Source: Planctomycetota bacterium
GTDB taxonomy: Bacteria > Planctomycetota > Planctomycetia > Gemmatales > Gemmataceae
Assembly: GCA_016873225.1 (NCBI GenBank)
Contig: VGXS01000010.1
Coordinates: 45,913 to 109,912 of the forward strand
DNA: 64,000 bases
Direction: 5' to 3'
The notes beneath the pieces are model-generated. The model was not told where the DNA came from and ran no database searches. It was given only the letters and a program-made list of their open reading frames with translations. Positions 50,737-60,702 of this stretch are shown piece after piece (the first letter of the stretch is position 1; each line of letters starts with the position of its first letter). A program made the position numbers and the translations under genes.

Positions 50737-53700
50737 TCTCGTTTTTCTTCATCGACAGGCCAATCTTCGCCTCCGTGTTGTCGATTCTGATCACCATTGC
50801 GGGCCTGGTAGCGATTCCCTCGCTCCCCATCGCGCAGTATCCGGATATCACCCCGCCGACCGTGTTGGTCACGGCATCATACCCGGGAGCGAACGCCCAA
50901 ACCGTCCTGGACACGGTCGCTGCGCCCATCGAACAGCAGGTTTCTGGGGTTGAAAACGCGCTTTACATGTCTTCGCAGTGCACAAACGACGGGAATTACA
51001 CGCTGCTCGTGACATTCAAGGCGGGCATGGACGCGAACATGGCCCAGGTGCTTGTCCAGAACCGTGTTTCATTGGGCCTGCCCGTTGTTCCCGACCTTGT
51101 CCAGCGCCAAGGCGTTGCCGTCAAGAAGATATCCCCCAGCACGATGATGATCGTGAACCTTGTGTCCGACATAGACGAGAAGACAGGCAAGCCAAAGCGC
51201 GACAGCATCGAGCTGAGCAATTATGCCACAATACAGATTCGTGATGAGTTGCTCAGGCTTCCGGGAATCGCGAATGTGACCTTTCTCGGCGAGCGCGATT
51301 ATTCCATGAGGGCTTGGCTGAACCCTGACAAGATGTCGCTTTTGGGGGTGACAAGCGACATGGTCGTCCAGGCCCTCAACGAGCAGAATGTGCAGGTTGC
51401 CGCCGGATCGATCGGTCAGCAGCCGGTTCCCAACGGCCAGCAATACCAATTGATCATCAACACGCTAGGCCGGCTGGTGCAACCCGAGCAGTTCGGGGAT
51501 GTCATCATCAAGGTCGGCGCCGATTCCAGCAGCCAGACCAGCCAGGTTCCAGCCGTTGTCCGCCTTCGCGACCTGGCCAGGGTCGAGCTGGGCGCGCAGC
51601 AATACGACCAGACCTGCACGCTTGACGGGCAGTCATCGGTCGCCTTGTCGCTGTTCCAGCTCCCCGGTTCCAACGCCCTGCAGACCGCCGAGGGGGTTTA
51701 TGCCAAGATGGCCGAGCTTGGCAGGAAGTTCCCCCCCGGCATCAATTACCGGATTGTCTATGACACGACTCCCTTCATCAAGGAATCGATCATTGAGGTT
51801 TTCAAGACACTGCGCGACGCGATCGTCCTTGTCGCGATCGTGGTCCTTCTGTTCCTGCAAAACTGGAGGGCGACGATCATTCCCCTGATTGCCGTGCCCG
51901 TCGCGGTGATCGGCACCTTCGCCGTGATGAGCGGCCTTGGGTTCAGCCTCAACAACCTGTCGCTTTTCGGCCTTGTTCTGGCGATCGGCATCGTCGTGGA
52001 TGACGCGATCGTTGTGGTGGAGAATGTCGAGAGGTGGCTTGCCGAGGGATTGTCCCCGCGCGATGCGACAAGGAAGGCGATGGAGGAGGTCACGGGGCCT
52101 GTGATCGCCGTGGCTCTCGTCTTGTGCGCCGTTTTCGTGCCCTGCGCGTTCATCACGGGAATCACAGGCCAATTCTTCAGGCAGTTCGCGATCACCATCG
52201 CCGTTTCAACAGTCATTTCGGCATTCAATTCGTTGACGCTTTCCCCGGCCTTGGCCTCCATCCTGCTCCAACCCCACGGAGCCAAGAAAGACATCCCCGC
52301 CAGGATGCTGGATTTTTCGCTGGGGTGGTTCTTCAGGCTTTTCAACGGGTTCTTTGATATCGGGACAACCATCTACACGAGGATTGTCGGCCTATCCCTC
52401 AGACTCACGCTGCTCGTTCTGATCGTTTATGGGGGACTTCTTTACGCGACCTGGTGGGGATTCGCCAACACTCCCTCCGGCTTCATTCCCCAGCAGGACA
52501 AAGGCTACCTTCTTGTCAATGTCCAGCTACCCGATTCGGCGAGCGTCCAGCGCACCCAGGAGGTGATGGCCCAACTGCTTGACTTGGCCAAGGAAATCGA
52601 AGGCGTCGACCATGGCGTCACCGTTTCCGGGCAATCGTTGCTCATTGGAGCCAATTCCCCCAATTACGGATCGATGAACCTGATTCTCAAGCCGTTCGAG
52701 GAACGGAAAGGAAAATCGAGCGACATGGTCGCGGACGAATTGAGGGCCAAGGCCCGGCTCAAGGTCCGCGATGCCACGATTGGGGTTTTCGGGCCACCAG
52801 CCGTCGATGGCCTCGGTAACGCCGGCGGATTCAAGGTGATGATTGAAGACAGGGGCCCGCTTGGGATCAGCGCGCTGCAGGGGGTCAGTGACAGGGTCGT
52901 GGCGGCGGGCAACAAGACGGACGGCCTCACAGGGTTGTTCACCAGTTCTAGGGCTTACACGCCATGGCTTTATCTTGACATTGACAGGGACAAATGCATG
53001 GCGATGGGCGTGTCGATCGGGGATCTGTTCAATTCGTTGCAGGCTTTTTTTGGCTCTTATTATGTCAACAACTTCAATGAGTTCGGCCGCTCTTGGCAGG
53101 TCAATGTGATGGCCGATTCCCAGTTCCGATCCAGGGTCGATGATTTTCGCCATATCAAGGTGAAGAACAAGGAAGGGTCGATGGTTCCCATCGGAACGAT
53201 GGTGACCACGCGTGATTCCCAGGGTCCCGTGATGTTGACCAGGTACAACATGTACTCCGCCTCGGCGATTTACGGCAACACCGAGCCCGGCACCAGTTCG
53301 GGAGATGCCGTCCGAAAAATGGAAGAAATCCTTGGCAAATCCCTTCCATCGGCGATGTCGCATGAGTGGACGGAGCTTTCCTACATGCAGCAGCAGGCCG
53401 GAAGCACGGCCATGGCTGTCTTCGCGCTCGCCGTGGTGTTTGTTTTCCTCGTGCTTGCGGCCCAGTACGAAAGCTGGAGCCTGCCGCTTGCCGTCATCCT
53501 TGTTGTTCCGATGTGCCTGCTTTGTTCGATCATCGGTGTTCGGTGGTCAGGCAACGATATCAACATCTTCACCCAGATCGGATTTGTGGTTTTGGTTGGG
53601 TTGGCCAGCAAGAACGCGATCCTGATCGTGGAATTCGCCAAGCAACAATCGGAAGCTGGAAAGGGCGCGCGGGAGGCCGTGCTGGAGGCTTGCCGCTTGC

Positions 53701-53990
53701 GGCTTCGCCCCATTCTCATGACTTCGTTTGCATTCATCCTCGGTGTCTTGCCCCTTGTCGTTGCCACTGGCGCGGGGGCGGAGATGAGAAGAACGCTGGG
53801 ATTGGCCGTTTTCAGTGGAATGTTGGGTGTCACCCTGTTTGGGATATTCCTGACACCCGTTTTCTATTTTGTCATCGAAAACCTGATGGGCGGTCCCAAT
53901 CAGGCCAAGAACGGGGCCTTGGCTGGCGATGGCATCCATGGCGGGCAATCACACCAAACACAGGCGAACCATGGCCACGGACCCGCTTAG
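50733..53990 (+). CDS. RND efflux pump, HAE1 type, second of tandem pair
   Basis: A 1085-residue paralogue of the preceding pump. It starts MISFFFIDRPIFASV, has IGIVVDDAIVVVENVERW (TM4) and LVGLASKNAILIVEFAKQ (TM10), and a porter-domain segment PPTVLVTASYPGANAQTV matching the family. The start codon overlaps the upstream stop as ATGA, so expression is coupled. The C-terminal tail is Gln/Gly/His-rich. Divergence between the two paralogues in the porter region suggests different substrate contacts or a mixed trimer; that is inference. Confidence 0.95.
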   Translation: MISFFFIDRPIFASVLSILITIAGLVAIPSLPIAQYPDITPPTVLVTASYPGANAQTVLDTVAAPIEQQVSGVENALYMSSQCTNDGNYTLLVTFKAGMDANMAQVLVQNRVSLGLPVVPDLVQRQGVAVKKISPSTMMIVNLVSDIDEKTGKPKRDSIELSNYATIQIRDELLRLPGIANVTFLGERDYSMRAWLNPDKMSLLGVTSDMVVQALNEQNVQVAAGSIGQQPVPNGQQYQLIINTLGRLVQPEQFGDVIIKVGADSSSQTSQVPAVVRLRDLARVELGAQQYDQTCTLDGQSSVALSLFQLPGSNALQTAEGVYAKMAELGRKFPPGINYRIVYDTTPFIKESIIEVFKTLRDAIVLVAIVVLLFLQNWRATIIPLIAVPVAVIGTFAVMSGLGFSLNNLSLFGLVLAIGIVVDDAIVVVENVERWLAEGLSPRDATRKAMEEVTGPVIAVALVLCAVFVPCAFITGITGQFFRQFAITIAVSTVISAFNSLTLSPALASILLQPHGAKKDIPARMLDFSLGWFFRLFNGFFDIGTTIYTRIVGLSLRLTLLVLIVYGGLLYATWWGFANTPSGFIPQQDKGYLLVNVQLPDSASVQRTQEVMAQLLDLAKEIEGVDHGVTVSGQSLLIGANSPNYGSMNLILKPFEERKGKSSDMVADELRAKARLKVRDATIGVFGPPAVDGLGNAGGFKVMIEDRGPLGISALQGVSDRVVAAGNKTDGLTGLFTSSRAYTPWLYLDIDRDKCMAMGVSIGDLFNSLQAFFGSYYVNNFNEFGRSWQVNVMADSQFRSRVDDFRHIKVKNKEGSMVPIGTMVTTRDSQGPVMLTRYNMYSASAIYGNTEPGTSSGDAVRKMEEILGKSLPSAMSHEWTELSYMQQQAGSTAMAVFALAVVFVFLVLAAQYESWSLPLAVILVVPMCLLCSIIGVRWSGNDINIFTQIGFVVLVGLASKNAILIVEFAKQQSEAGKGAREAVLEACRLRLRPILMTSFAFILGVLPLVVATGAGAEMRRTLGLAVFSGMLGVTLFGIFLTPVFYFVIENLMGGPNQAKNGALAGDGIHGGQSHQTQANHGHGPA

Positions 53991-54322
53991 GGCCTAGGCC
54001 TGAGTCCGAAAAAGCCCGGTGCCCTGCAACCGTCCGATGAGTTCGGGCCTGAAAGGTTATTCGCCCCGATCACAGGAAATGGTTTTCTGTCATAGCAGCC
54101 TGAAGTTTTGCGGCATTCAAGTGCAGGGGCCAGAATTGGCTTCGCCAAATAATTGTCAGGCAGACACGGCATGCATGGTGCCACCACCGGGACAGCCTTG
54201 GGACAGTAGGAGTCAGGTCCGGTTGGAATATGGCGGCCTGAAGGTGGCAACGGATTCCATGCCGCCATGGCCATCAACCAGTGCCAAGGAAGTGTCTGGG
54301 CCATCGTAATCCCCCATTTTTT
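53991..54322. other. Intergenic spacer between convergent efflux genes
   Basis: A 332-bp gap between the second HAE1 pump (+) and the NodT gene (-). I see no convincing gene: a 96-codon open frame on the + strand (54019-54309) has no family match I recognise, no ribosome-binding site and an odd composition. A short inverted repeat ATGGCGGC/GCCGCCAT near 54230-54270 is too weak to call a terminator. Confidence 0.5.
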
Positions 54323-55930
54323 TCAAGGCTTGGCCGGCTTCGGAGGGGCAGGGGCCGCTTCCGATTCCGGGTCGTCCCGTCTGGGCTTGGGCAGGTCGGA
54401 AGGTTGGGCAATTGAACCATTTTCCACGATGGGCGTCGGCTTACAGCCATCCAGGCGAATCTGCCATCCGCCACCAAGGGCCTTGTAAGTCATGACCAAT
54501 CCGTCCGCCACTGCCCTCTGGGCATTGGCGAGGCTCAACTGACGATCAAGCAATTTTTCCTGAAGGAGCGACACCCTGTTGAAGTCGACGGTTCCTGCCT
54601 TGTATTGGGCCTGGGCGATGGTTGCCGCCTTCTTGGCGGCCTCAACAGCGGTTTCCAGTTCCTTGGCGCGCTCCTGACCCTTCAGGAAGCGGACCAAGCC
54701 ATCTTCAACCTCGGCACCGGCCTTGACCACGACCTGCTGATAATTCGCGATGGCCGCCTGGAAGTTGGCATCCTGGAGTCGCACATGATTCACAAGTCTT
54801 CCGTAGTTGAAGATGTTCCAACGGAACGAGGGGCCAATGTTGCCGCCAAAGGCTTCAGGGGAGTACAGGTTTCCGTAATTGAGGGCGGACCATCCAAAGT
54901 TTCCGGCGATTGAAATGTGCGGATAAAGTTCACTGGTCGCGACGCCAATGTTGGCGCAGGCTTCGGCCGCCTGCCTTTCGGCTTGCCTCACATCAGGCCT
55001 TCTGGAGAGAAGTTCCGCGGGTATTCCCGTGACCACATCCTTGCCGGCCGATGGGATCGGGCCTTTCCCGAGCCGTTTTTCCAAGTCTTCGGGAGCGATC
55101 CCCAGGAGATTGCACAATCGGTTGTTCTCGATTCTGGCGAAGGCTTGGAAGTGGGGTATTTCCGCTTGTGTCTTGCTCAGGTCCGCTTGGGCTTGATCCA
55201 CATCGACCTCGCTGGTGAGTCCTCCGCGAAACCTGGCTTGGGCGATGGTGAGCGATTCCTTTTGGAACTGGGCCACAGATGCCGCAATTTCAGCCTGATT
55301 CTCGAAAAACCGCATCCTCACATACGATTCGGCGACATCGCCAAGAAGGATGACCAACATGTTGTCGTAGCTTTCAACAGAAGCATCCAAGGCGCTGCTG
55401 GCCGCTTCGATCGCTCTTCGATACTTACCCCAGAAATCAAGTTCCCATGCCAGACCCGCACCGTAATTCCACAACGGGTAATACGCTTGCCCGATGAATT
55501 GCCTGTTGGCCACGGCCGTGCTCAACCCGTATTGCAGGAACCCGGCATTGGCAAACTGGCTCTGTGGAAAAAACTCGCCTACCACTATGCCCAACTTGGC
55601 CCGGGAAGCCAGGACCCTAAATCCCGCCTCGCGAAGGCTGAGGTTCTGTCCGGCGGCCATGCAGATGAGGCTGTCAAGATTGGGGTCCCTGAAAGATGTC
55701 CACCATTTTCGATGATCGTCTGTGTTGGGCGAGATCCTTTTGTCAGCGTTGTCGATCCATTGTTCGGCCACGGGCGCCGGTGGTTTGGCATATTGGGGCC
55801 CAACCTTGAAACCGTTATGAACATATTCCTTGAAGGTTGTGCATCCGATTGACAGTGGCAGAGCGAGGCCTAACAACCACGACCGGTATCGACGAGGCAG
55901 CGGTAGGCGCAATGTTTCCGAAATCACCAT
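54323..55930 (-). CDS. NodT/TolC-family outer-membrane efflux lipoprotein
   Basis: The 535-residue protein has a signal with lipobox LSIGC and two OEP repeats of the NodT type: WWTSFRDPNLDSLI near the N-terminus, FFPQSQFANAGF, GLAWELDFWGKYRRAIEAA, ELLSRRPDVRQAERQAAEACANIG (in parts), LYPHISIAGNFG and a late YKAGTVDFNRVSLLQ. The Pro/Glu/Ala tail is extra. ATG at 55930 has GGAG 9 nt before it; a GTG at 55951 has no clear site. It is convergent with the HAE1 pump operon and probably supplies its outer-membrane channel. Confidence 0.93.
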   Translation of the reverse strand: MVISETLRLPLPRRYRSWLLGLALPLSIGCTTFKEYVHNGFKVGPQYAKPPAPVAEQWIDNADKRISPNTDDHRKWWTSFRDPNLDSLICMAAGQNLSLREAGFRVLASRAKLGIVVGEFFPQSQFANAGFLQYGLSTAVANRQFIGQAYYPLWNYGAGLAWELDFWGKYRRAIEAASSALDASVESYDNMLVILLGDVAESYVRMRFFENQAEIAASVAQFQKESLTIAQARFRGGLTSEVDVDQAQADLSKTQAEIPHFQAFARIENNRLCNLLGIAPEDLEKRLGKGPIPSAGKDVVTGIPAELLSRRPDVRQAERQAAEACANIGVATSELYPHISIAGNFGWSALNYGNLYSPEAFGGNIGPSFRWNIFNYGRLVNHVRLQDANFQAAIANYQQVVVKAGAEVEDGLVRFLKGQERAKELETAVEAAKKAATIAQAQYKAGTVDFNRVSLLQEKLLDRQLSLANAQRAVADGLVMTYKALGGGWQIRLDGCKPTPIVENGSIAQPSDLPKPRRDDPESEAAPAPPKPAKP

Positions 55931-56076
55931 GGAATTCCGCTCCGCCGTCACGCATCCGTGAGGATGCGCGATTGATCTGGCGTAATTGTCGGCACAATTG
56001 GAGCGGACGGATTAATTAAACGGGTATTTTGGCAATCAATTCAATTTTTTCTGCATAAAGGCGATTGGGGTGGGAG

Positions 56077-56148
56077 TGGGCGCTACAGGATTCGAACCTG
56101 TGACTTCATCCGTGTGAAGAATGCACTCTACCGCTGAGTTAAGCGCCC
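56077..56148 (-). tRNA. tRNA-Val (anticodon CAC)
   Basis: A full cloverleaf folds on the minus strand: acceptor GGGCGCT/AGCGCCC, D-arm ACTC-AGCGGTA-GAGT, anticodon stem CATTC/GGATG with loop TTCACAC (anticodon CAC, reading GTG), variable loop AAGTC, T-arm ACAGG-TTCGAAT-CCTGT and A73. CCA is not encoded. It is 72 nt with a short D-loop. It lies between the NodT and tatA genes, all on the minus strand. Confidence 0.95.
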
Positions 56149-56197
56149 ATGAATTCTAATTTACTGAAATTCTTTCATTATTGGAAGTGTGAGGATT

Positions 56198-56473
56198 TCA
56201 AGCTTTTGGCGCGGGGCTGTCATCAAAACGAGGGGCGGTGGCCGCCACTTTCTGGGGAGGGCGGGGCGATTCAGTGGGCTGGCTTTCCACCCGCGTGATG
56301 GACGGTTCCATCTCATCCTCGATTCCCTTGATTCCTTTCTTGAATTCCACGATTCCCTTGCCGAGATACCTTCCCACTTCGGGCAGACGGCGACCAAAAA
56401 TCATCACCCCAACAACGAGGAGGATGATCATTTCCATCGGGCCCAGGTTGAAAAAGCCTGCCAAAGCTGTCAT
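56198..56473 (-). CDS. tatA: Twin-arginine translocation protein TatA/TatB-like
   Basis: A 91-residue protein with one N-terminal membrane helix (about 13-27, MEMIILLVVGVMIFG), the Tat signature FGRRLPEVGRYLGKGIVEFKK (in pieces), an amphipathic helix, and a Pro/Ala-rich tail. This supports Sec-independent export of folded proteins, such as the Tat-type DUF1501 protein in this window. AAGGA lies 8 nt before the ATG. TatA and TatB cannot be fully separated by sequence alone; the FG hinge and length favour TatA. Confidence 0.9.
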   Translation of the reverse strand: MTALAGFFNLGPMEMIILLVVGVMIFGRRLPEVGRYLGKGIVEFKKGIKGIEDEMEPSITRVESQPTESPRPPQKVAATAPRFDDSPAPKA

Positions 56474-56655
56474 GGGATCGTTCCTTGATGGCCGCTGTCA
56501 AAACTTTGCCAATGTCATAATACCATCAAATCGGTCGGTCCGGCAACCATGTCATTGGCCAGTTCGGTCCGTTGACCAAGTTCTGTTGCATTGAACGGTC
56601 TCCATCTATTATCCGGCCTTGAAAGACCAATCCCAGGTCTTGAGGAGGCCGTTGC

Positions 56656-57207
56656 ATGACAGTTGCGTTCTACTGCAGGACAATCTCTACCCTCGCTTTC
56701 GGGATAGCGATCGGGGCGGCGGTGGCTTTGTGGCTTGCCAACGGACGAACCACCGCCGTATGGGCCGCCAATGACCGTCATGATGATTACATCATGACGA
56801 CCGGAACAGTTCTGGTGAACCGCAGGGTTCCCACCGATGGCATCTGGATGCTTGATTACAGAACGGGCCGGTTGCTTGGCACAGTCATTGATCAGGCTTC
56901 TGGAACCATCACGGGCTGGGCTGAACTTGACCTTGTGCAGGAATTTGGAATCCCTCCCCGGCAGAATGTTCATTTCCTGATGACTACCGGGATGGTCAAC
57001 GGTTACCAGAGCGCTCTCTACCTCGCTGAAACGGTAAGCGGAAAGTTTGGTGTTTACACGATGGGCTTGAGGTCGGATGGCAAATCCGGAATCGCGATCA
57101 GGCGCCAAGACCTTACGACATTCAGGCCCCAGGCGGCCGCTGGTCAGCCCGTGCCGGACCCTGCCGTGCCTCTTGGCGCGGTGATTCCTCCCGCCCCGGG
57201 TTCTTGA
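56656..57207 (+). CDS. Unrecognised membrane-anchored or secreted protein
   Basis: A 183-residue protein with an N-terminal hydrophobic segment (about 10-30), then a beta-rich domain without motifs I can assign: TTGTVLVNRRVPTDGIWMLDYRTGRLLG shows a short strand pattern (split at 15-residue pieces), with a Pro-rich end. It is divergent from tatA across 182 bp and converges with cstA, overlapping it by 64 bp. No function can be assigned. It reads as a true gene because of the clear signal segment, codon use like its neighbours and the plausible spacing. Confidence 0.6.
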   Translation: MTVAFYCRTISTLAFGIAIGAAVALWLANGRTTAVWAANDRHDDYIMTTGTVLVNRRVPTDGIWMLDYRTGRLLGTVIDQASGTITGWAELDLVQEFGIPPRQNVHFLMTTGMVNGYQSALYLAETVSGKFGVYTMGLRSDGKSGIAIRRQDLTTFRPQAAAGQPVPDPAVPLGAVIPPAPGS

Positions 57208-59360
57208 CGGTTGGAACGATCCATCAACCATACGACCCATCGGCTCAGGGTGATGCCCAGGAAGGAAAGCACTGAAAGTATCACGAACAATGTGGCCAGC
57301 AGGCTCAAAATGCCCTGAAGCTGTCTCTTGGGGTCCCTGATCATGTCAGGAAAGCGATACCCCACCATCACGGTTCCGGCCGAGAGCGTCGTGCAAAGAA
57401 CAAAAATCATCGGCAACACAACCACAGGCAGGTAAGCCGATCTCCCGGATCGGATAGACCAGGTCCCGACAACAGCCAGCGCCACGACGGCCAAAAGTTG
57501 GTTGGCGATGCCAAACATTGGCCAAATGGTGTCGATGGAACCTGTGGCTACAAGCCAACCCCAGGCACAGGTGATCAGGAGGCTGGAAAGAAGCGCGCTA
57601 GGCAACCAACCGGTCCTTCCCCACGCGGGGTGGAACTTCCCCATGTTTTCCTGAAGCAGAAATCGGGCGATTCGAGTGCCGGTGTCGATCGTGGTTAAAA
57701 TGAATAGCGCTTCAAACATGATCGCAAAATGGAACCAGTATTTCCAATAAGGAGCGACGGCTTCCTCGCCCCAGCCGAGCCTTTCGAGCGGTTTCGTGAG
57801 GATTTGAGCCATGCCAACCGCGAGCGTCACGGCGCCTCCGGTTCGTCCGCGGAGCGTTTCCTCGACGCGCTGTTCCACAGTCCCAAGATCAAGATGCTCA
57901 AGATTTCCGGCCTGACCAAGCTCCCTGTGAAGCGCGTCGATTTGGGGTTGGAATTTTTCAACCAAACGCAAGTCGACATTCATGTCGTAATAAAGCCTCG
58001 GGTCGATTGAGGCCGCCGCGATAAGGGCAACGATGCCCACCACGCCCTCGAGTAGCATGGCGCCGTATCCGATGGGCCTGACATCGGTTTCCCGGTCGAC
58101 CATCTTTGGAGTCGTGCCGCTGGAAACGAGCGAGTGGAACCCGGAGATGGCTCCACACATGACGCAGATGAAAACAAACGGGAAAAGCGTTCCCGGAAAA
58201 GTCGGGCCTCCGGAGGCAAATGTCGGCTCGATGGCCCTGTGGGCCAGCACAGGGTTGGCCAGGCATGTGCCAACAATCAAAAGCGCGATGGTGCCAATTT
58301 TAAGAAAACTTGAAATGTAGTCGCGAGGGCAAAGCAGCAGCCACACGGGCAGAACCGAGGCCACGAATCCATACCCGCACAAGGCCATCACCGTTGATGT
58401 GCGGTCAAGCTGAAACCAAGGCTCAAGCGAAGATCCGGGAACCAAGCTGCCACCCCATGTGGCGGCGAGCACCAAGGCCCCGCCGAGCAAGCTGGCCTCG
58501 ACAACCCTGCCCGGCCTGAACAAGTACATGTATGCGCTCACGAGAAGGGCGATTGGAATGGTCGCGGCAATTGTGAACAGCCCCCAGGAGCTTCCCGCGA
58601 TGATTTGCCTTCCTCCCTCCGGAAGAATCAAGGATGACCGGCCCGGATCCATGGCCTGGGCCGGAAGGGAATGTCCGGCTGGCAATTCCAACACAAAGGA
58701 CTCGGGCCTTTTGAAAACTCCTCCGGAGTTTCCGGAAAGGCTGATTGTCGTGCCCGCGGGTACGCGGTAACGGGACTTGCCTTGGGGCGACTCGATTGCC
58801 TCAACTTGGGCACCCGGGGGAATCCCAAGACGCGTCATCGCGGGAATGGGAACTTCCTCCCCGCCCAGCGCCTTCACAACCACGAACCCGAGGCCAGCCA
58901 AGGCGATCACGACAATGAAGAGGATCGCGAAGGATATGGCGACATAAGCGCCATGGCCCAGGTCCTCCCTGGCGATTTCAGCCAAAGATTTGCCATGCCT
59001 GCGCACCGACGCTGCAAGAACCAGCATGTCTTGGACCGCTCCGGCCAGGCACACCCCTACAAGAAGCCATAACAATCCCGGAAGAAATCCATACTGCAGG
59101 GAAAGCACCGGCCCGATTAGCGGGCCGGCTCCGGAAATGGCGGCGAAGTGGTGTCCGAACAGAACCATTCGGCTGGTCGGGTGATAGTTTTGGCCATCCT
59201 CAAGCCTGTGGGCAGGGGTGATGTTCCCGTCGTTGAGACAGGCGACCCTGGCGGCCAGGAAAGCGCTGTAGTACCTATATGCGATCGCAATGATACAGAT
59301 GGCCGCGATCAGGATCGGGGTGGCGTGGGGGAAGCCGATCAACTCGTTGAGCCATGCCAT
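57144..59360 (-). CDS. cstA: Carbon starvation protein CstA-family transporter
   Basis: The 738-residue membrane protein has the CstA signature SRMVLFGHHFAAISGAGPLIGPVL (in parts), RRHGKSLAEIAREDLG, ISGFHSLVSSGTTPKMV, and ALFILTTIDTGTRIARFLLQE, with about 16-18 helices. Members import peptides or pyruvate-like substrates under carbon limitation. A soluble segment about 170-235 with AMTRLGIPPGAQVEAIESPQGK is an insertion relative to E. coli CstA. It starts 23 bp after purD ends, on the same strand, and its 3' end overlaps the convergent gene of unknown function by 64 bp. Confidence 0.93.
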   Translation of the reverse strand: MAWLNELIGFPHATPILIAAICIIAIAYRYYSAFLAARVACLNDGNITPAHRLEDGQNYHPTSRMVLFGHHFAAISGAGPLIGPVLSLQYGFLPGLLWLLVGVCLAGAVQDMLVLAASVRRHGKSLAEIAREDLGHGAYVAISFAILFIVVIALAGLGFVVVKALGGEEVPIPAMTRLGIPPGAQVEAIESPQGKSRYRVPAGTTISLSGNSGGVFKRPESFVLELPAGHSLPAQAMDPGRSSLILPEGGRQIIAGSSWGLFTIAATIPIALLVSAYMYLFRPGRVVEASLLGGALVLAATWGGSLVPGSSLEPWFQLDRTSTVMALCGYGFVASVLPVWLLLCPRDYISSFLKIGTIALLIVGTCLANPVLAHRAIEPTFASGGPTFPGTLFPFVFICVMCGAISGFHSLVSSGTTPKMVDRETDVRPIGYGAMLLEGVVGIVALIAAASIDPRLYYDMNVDLRLVEKFQPQIDALHRELGQAGNLEHLDLGTVEQRVEETLRGRTGGAVTLAVGMAQILTKPLERLGWGEEAVAPYWKYWFHFAIMFEALFILTTIDTGTRIARFLLQENMGKFHPAWGRTGWLPSALLSSLLITCAWGWLVATGSIDTIWPMFGIANQLLAVVALAVVGTWSIRSGRSAYLPVVVLPMIFVLCTTLSAGTVMVGYRFPDMIRDPKRQLQGILSLLATLFVILSVLSFLGITLSRWVVWLMDRSNRQEPGAGGITAPRGTAGSGTG

Positions 59361-59383
59361 GAGAGGGACCCCGTTGACGAATC

Positions 59384-60691
59384 TCAGTTGCTCCTCGGCG
59401 TGGCCAAGGCTTTGCTGCCGATGTCCGCGCGAAACTGCATGCCGGTGAACTTGATCAGTTTTATGGCCTCATAGGCGTTTTTCCTGGCCAGTTCGATCGT
59501 GTCGCCCATCGCCGTTACCCCGAGGACCCTACCCCCGTCAGTCACCACTTCATCCCGGGCATTTCGCGCGGTTCCCGCATGGAAGACCTGGACATCGGGG
59601 AGTTTGGAAGCAGCCTCGAGGCCATGGATCGGGGTGCCCTTTTGGTATGAGCCGGGATAACCCTGCGCGGCCAGAACCACGCAAATGGCGGGCCTTGGAT
59701 CCCAGGCAACCTTGTCCGCGAACTCCTCGAGCCTCTCATCCACGACGGCCTCAAGCAGGTCGAGGAGATCAGTTTTCAGCCGCATCAGCACGGGCTGGGT
59801 TTCCGGATCTCCCAGCCGGCAGTTGAATTCAAGGACTTTAGGCCCCTGGGGACAAAGCATCATGCCCGCGTAAAGGCAGCCCTTGTAGGGGCTTTTCCGG
59901 CGCTTCATCGCGTGGATGGTGGGAATGAAAACCTCCTCATCGATCTTTTCCAGGATTTCCGGGGTCGCGATGGGCGCGGGGCTGTAGGCTCCCATGCCTC
60001 CTGTGTTGGGGCCCTTGTCTCCATCGAAGGCCGCCTTGTGATCCTGGGCCGCTTCAAGGCGCATGACGCAGCGGCCCGATACCAAGGCCAGCACGCTTAA
60101 CTCCTGACCCTGTAAACGGCGTTCGATCACGACCTGTCTGCCCACGCCTTTGCCAAATTCCTCGCGGACCATGATCCTGTCAACCGCCCGACGCGCCTGC
60201 TCGGCGTTATCGCAAACGATCACACCCTTGCCGGCGGCCAGTCCATCCGCCTTGATCACAAGGGGCTCAATTTGGCTGTCGATGTAGGTGCGCGCGATCT
60301 GGGGGTGGTCGCAGACCTGGAAGTCGGCCGTGGGCACCAGGGCTTCCCGCATCAGCGACTTCGAGAAAACCTTGCTGGCTTCCAGTTGCGCGGCCGCCTT
60401 GCTGGGGCCGAAGACGCGAATTTTTTCCGATTCCAGAGCATCGACGATTCCCGCCGCGAGCGGATCTTCCGGCCCGACAACAACCAGCCCAATCGACTCG
60501 GCCTTGCAGAAGGCGACACATGCCTGGAAATCGAGCGGATCCAGCTTCGCAGGAATGATCTTGCCCCCCGGGCCTCCGATCGTGCCCGCGTTGCCCGGTC
60601 CCACAAAAACCTTTTCAGCGCGACTTGAGCAGGCCAACTTCCACGCCAGGGCGTGCTCCCGCCCGCCCCTGCCGATGACCAGTAACTTCAT
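59384..60691 (-). CDS. purD: Phosphoribosylamine-glycine ligase (GAR synthetase)
   Basis: The 435-residue ATP-grasp enzyme catalyses step two of purine synthesis. It begins KLLVIGRGGREHALAWKLA, and has VVGPEDPLAAGIVDAL, KADGLAAGKGV, EEVFIPTIHAMKRR, CLYAGMMLCPQGPKVLEFNCRLGDPETQ (in parts) and the C-terminal VVLAAQGYPGSY. Length is normal. The ATG has GGGAG 5 nt upstream. It lies between cysI (11 bp upstream) and cstA (23 bp downstream), in one transcription unit. Confidence 0.96.
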   Translation of the reverse strand: MKLLVIGRGGREHALAWKLACSSRAEKVFVGPGNAGTIGGPGGKIIPAKLDPLDFQACVAFCKAESIGLVVVGPEDPLAAGIVDALESEKIRVFGPSKAAAQLEASKVFSKSLMREALVPTADFQVCDHPQIARTYIDSQIEPLVIKADGLAAGKGVIVCDNAEQARRAVDRIMVREEFGKGVGRQVVIERRLQGQELSVLALVSGRCVMRLEAAQDHKAAFDGDKGPNTGGMGAYSPAPIATPEILEKIDEEVFIPTIHAMKRRKSPYKGCLYAGMMLCPQGPKVLEFNCRLGDPETQPVLMRLKTDLLDLLEAVVDERLEEFADKVAWDPRPAICVVLAAQGYPGSYQKGTPIHGLEAASKLPDVQVFHAGTARNARDEVVTDGGRVLGVTAMGDTIELARKNAYEAIKLIKFTGMQFRADIGSKALATPRSN

Positions 60692-60702
60692 GGAAACTCC
60701 CG

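Noticed and set aside
54019..54309. 96-codon open frame in the spacer between efflux genes
   Set aside because: No ribosome-binding site, no hydrophobic or domain pattern, unusual composition.
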